A DNA stretch of 5,240 nt, taken from NCBI GenBank assembly GCA_021775655.1, contig JAJFHK010000207.1, positions 1-5,240 of the forward strand, written 5' to 3'. Below are positions 5,088-5,240 of the stretch, piece by piece; within the stretch, counting starts at the first letter, position 1; each line of letters opens with the position of its first letter. The DNA is from Filomicrobium sp. Lineage in GTDB: Bacteria; Pseudomonadota; Alphaproteobacteria; Rhizobiales; Hyphomicrobiaceae. The notes beneath the pieces were generated by a model. The model was not told the DNA's origin, ran no database searches, and saw only the letters and a program-made list of their open reading frames with translations. Both the position numbers and the translations under genes were made by a program.

Positions 5088-5240
5088 ATGAAATGGCACA
5101 AGGATGGGCAGCGCGGACGTAAGGGCTATCATCACGGCAACCTGCGGGAAGCCTTGATTGATGCGGCCCTTGCTCTGATCAGCGAAAAAGGACCAAGCGG
5201 CCTCACCTTTGCCGACGCGGCGCGGGCTGCTGGTGTGAGT
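5088..5240 (+). CDS. TetR family transcriptional regulator, N-terminal part (3' end outside window)
   Basis: The frame is open from ATG 5088 to the window end (51 codons, no stop). It begins MKWHKDGQRGRKGYHHGN and continues LREALIDAALALISEKG, followed by LTFADAARAAGVS. This is the classic TetR N-terminus: a basic arm, helix 1 (about residues 19-33), and the start of the helix-turn-helix (about 39-51). Only the DNA-binding half is visible, so neither ligand nor targets can be read. It follows the extensin-like gene by 45 bp on the same strand. No strong ribosome site precedes ATG 5088. A GTG at 5052 is in frame but adds an unlikely proline-rich lead. Confidence 0.85.
   Translation, partial: MKWHKDGQRGRKGYHHGNLREALIDAALALISEKGPSGLTFADAARAAGVS

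Overview
The window looks like a chromosomal segment of an alphaproteobacterium, most likely of the Hyphomicrobiales (Rhizobiales) type. The grounds are the short NDUFS6-like CHCC zinc-finger protein, the extensin-like_C lipoprotein, the moderately high GC content and the general style of the genes. I cannot name the genus. No mobile element, CRISPR array or tRNA is visible.

Layout: (1) Bases 1-1143 (+) hold the C-terminal ~380 residues of a TrkH-type potassium transporter, entering in its first selectivity-filter loop. (2) Only 18 bp beyond its stop, and convergent with it, lies an FAD-dependent aromatic-ring monooxygenase (1162-2376, -). Upstream of that on the same strand is an 84-residue CHCC zinc-finger protein (2462-2716, -). 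(3) Divergent from the zinc-finger gene is an alpha/beta hydrolase with a complete Ser-Asp-His triad (best start 2851, end 3621, +). (4) Bases 3622-4364 contain no convincing protein gene but are dense in inverted repeats. The left part (about 3648-4047) folds best as a minus-strand RNA. It has a terminator-like hairpin at its left end, a long-range helix closing a branched domain, and three helices that pair through G-U only if the minus strand is transcribed. The right part (4161-4364) has a short U-tract terminator candidate, a 59-nt composite hairpin, and an 8-bp inverted repeat whose second arm abuts the next start codon. (5) Bases 4365-5042 (+) encode an extensin-like_C family lipoprotein with the metal-ligand pattern of LAS/M15 peptidases. 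(6) From 5088 to the window end (+) is the N-terminus of a TetR-family repressor.

The genes do not form one obvious pathway. Potassium uptake, a flavin monooxygenase, a respiratory-complex-I-like zinc protein, a hydrolase, a predicted cell-wall peptidase and a regulator sit side by side, as in ordinary core chromosome. The one stretch that may be undescribed is the structured region 3648-4047. I searched it by eye for hallmarks of tmRNA, RNase P RNA, SRP RNA, 6S RNA and group I/II introns and found none, so I leave its family open.
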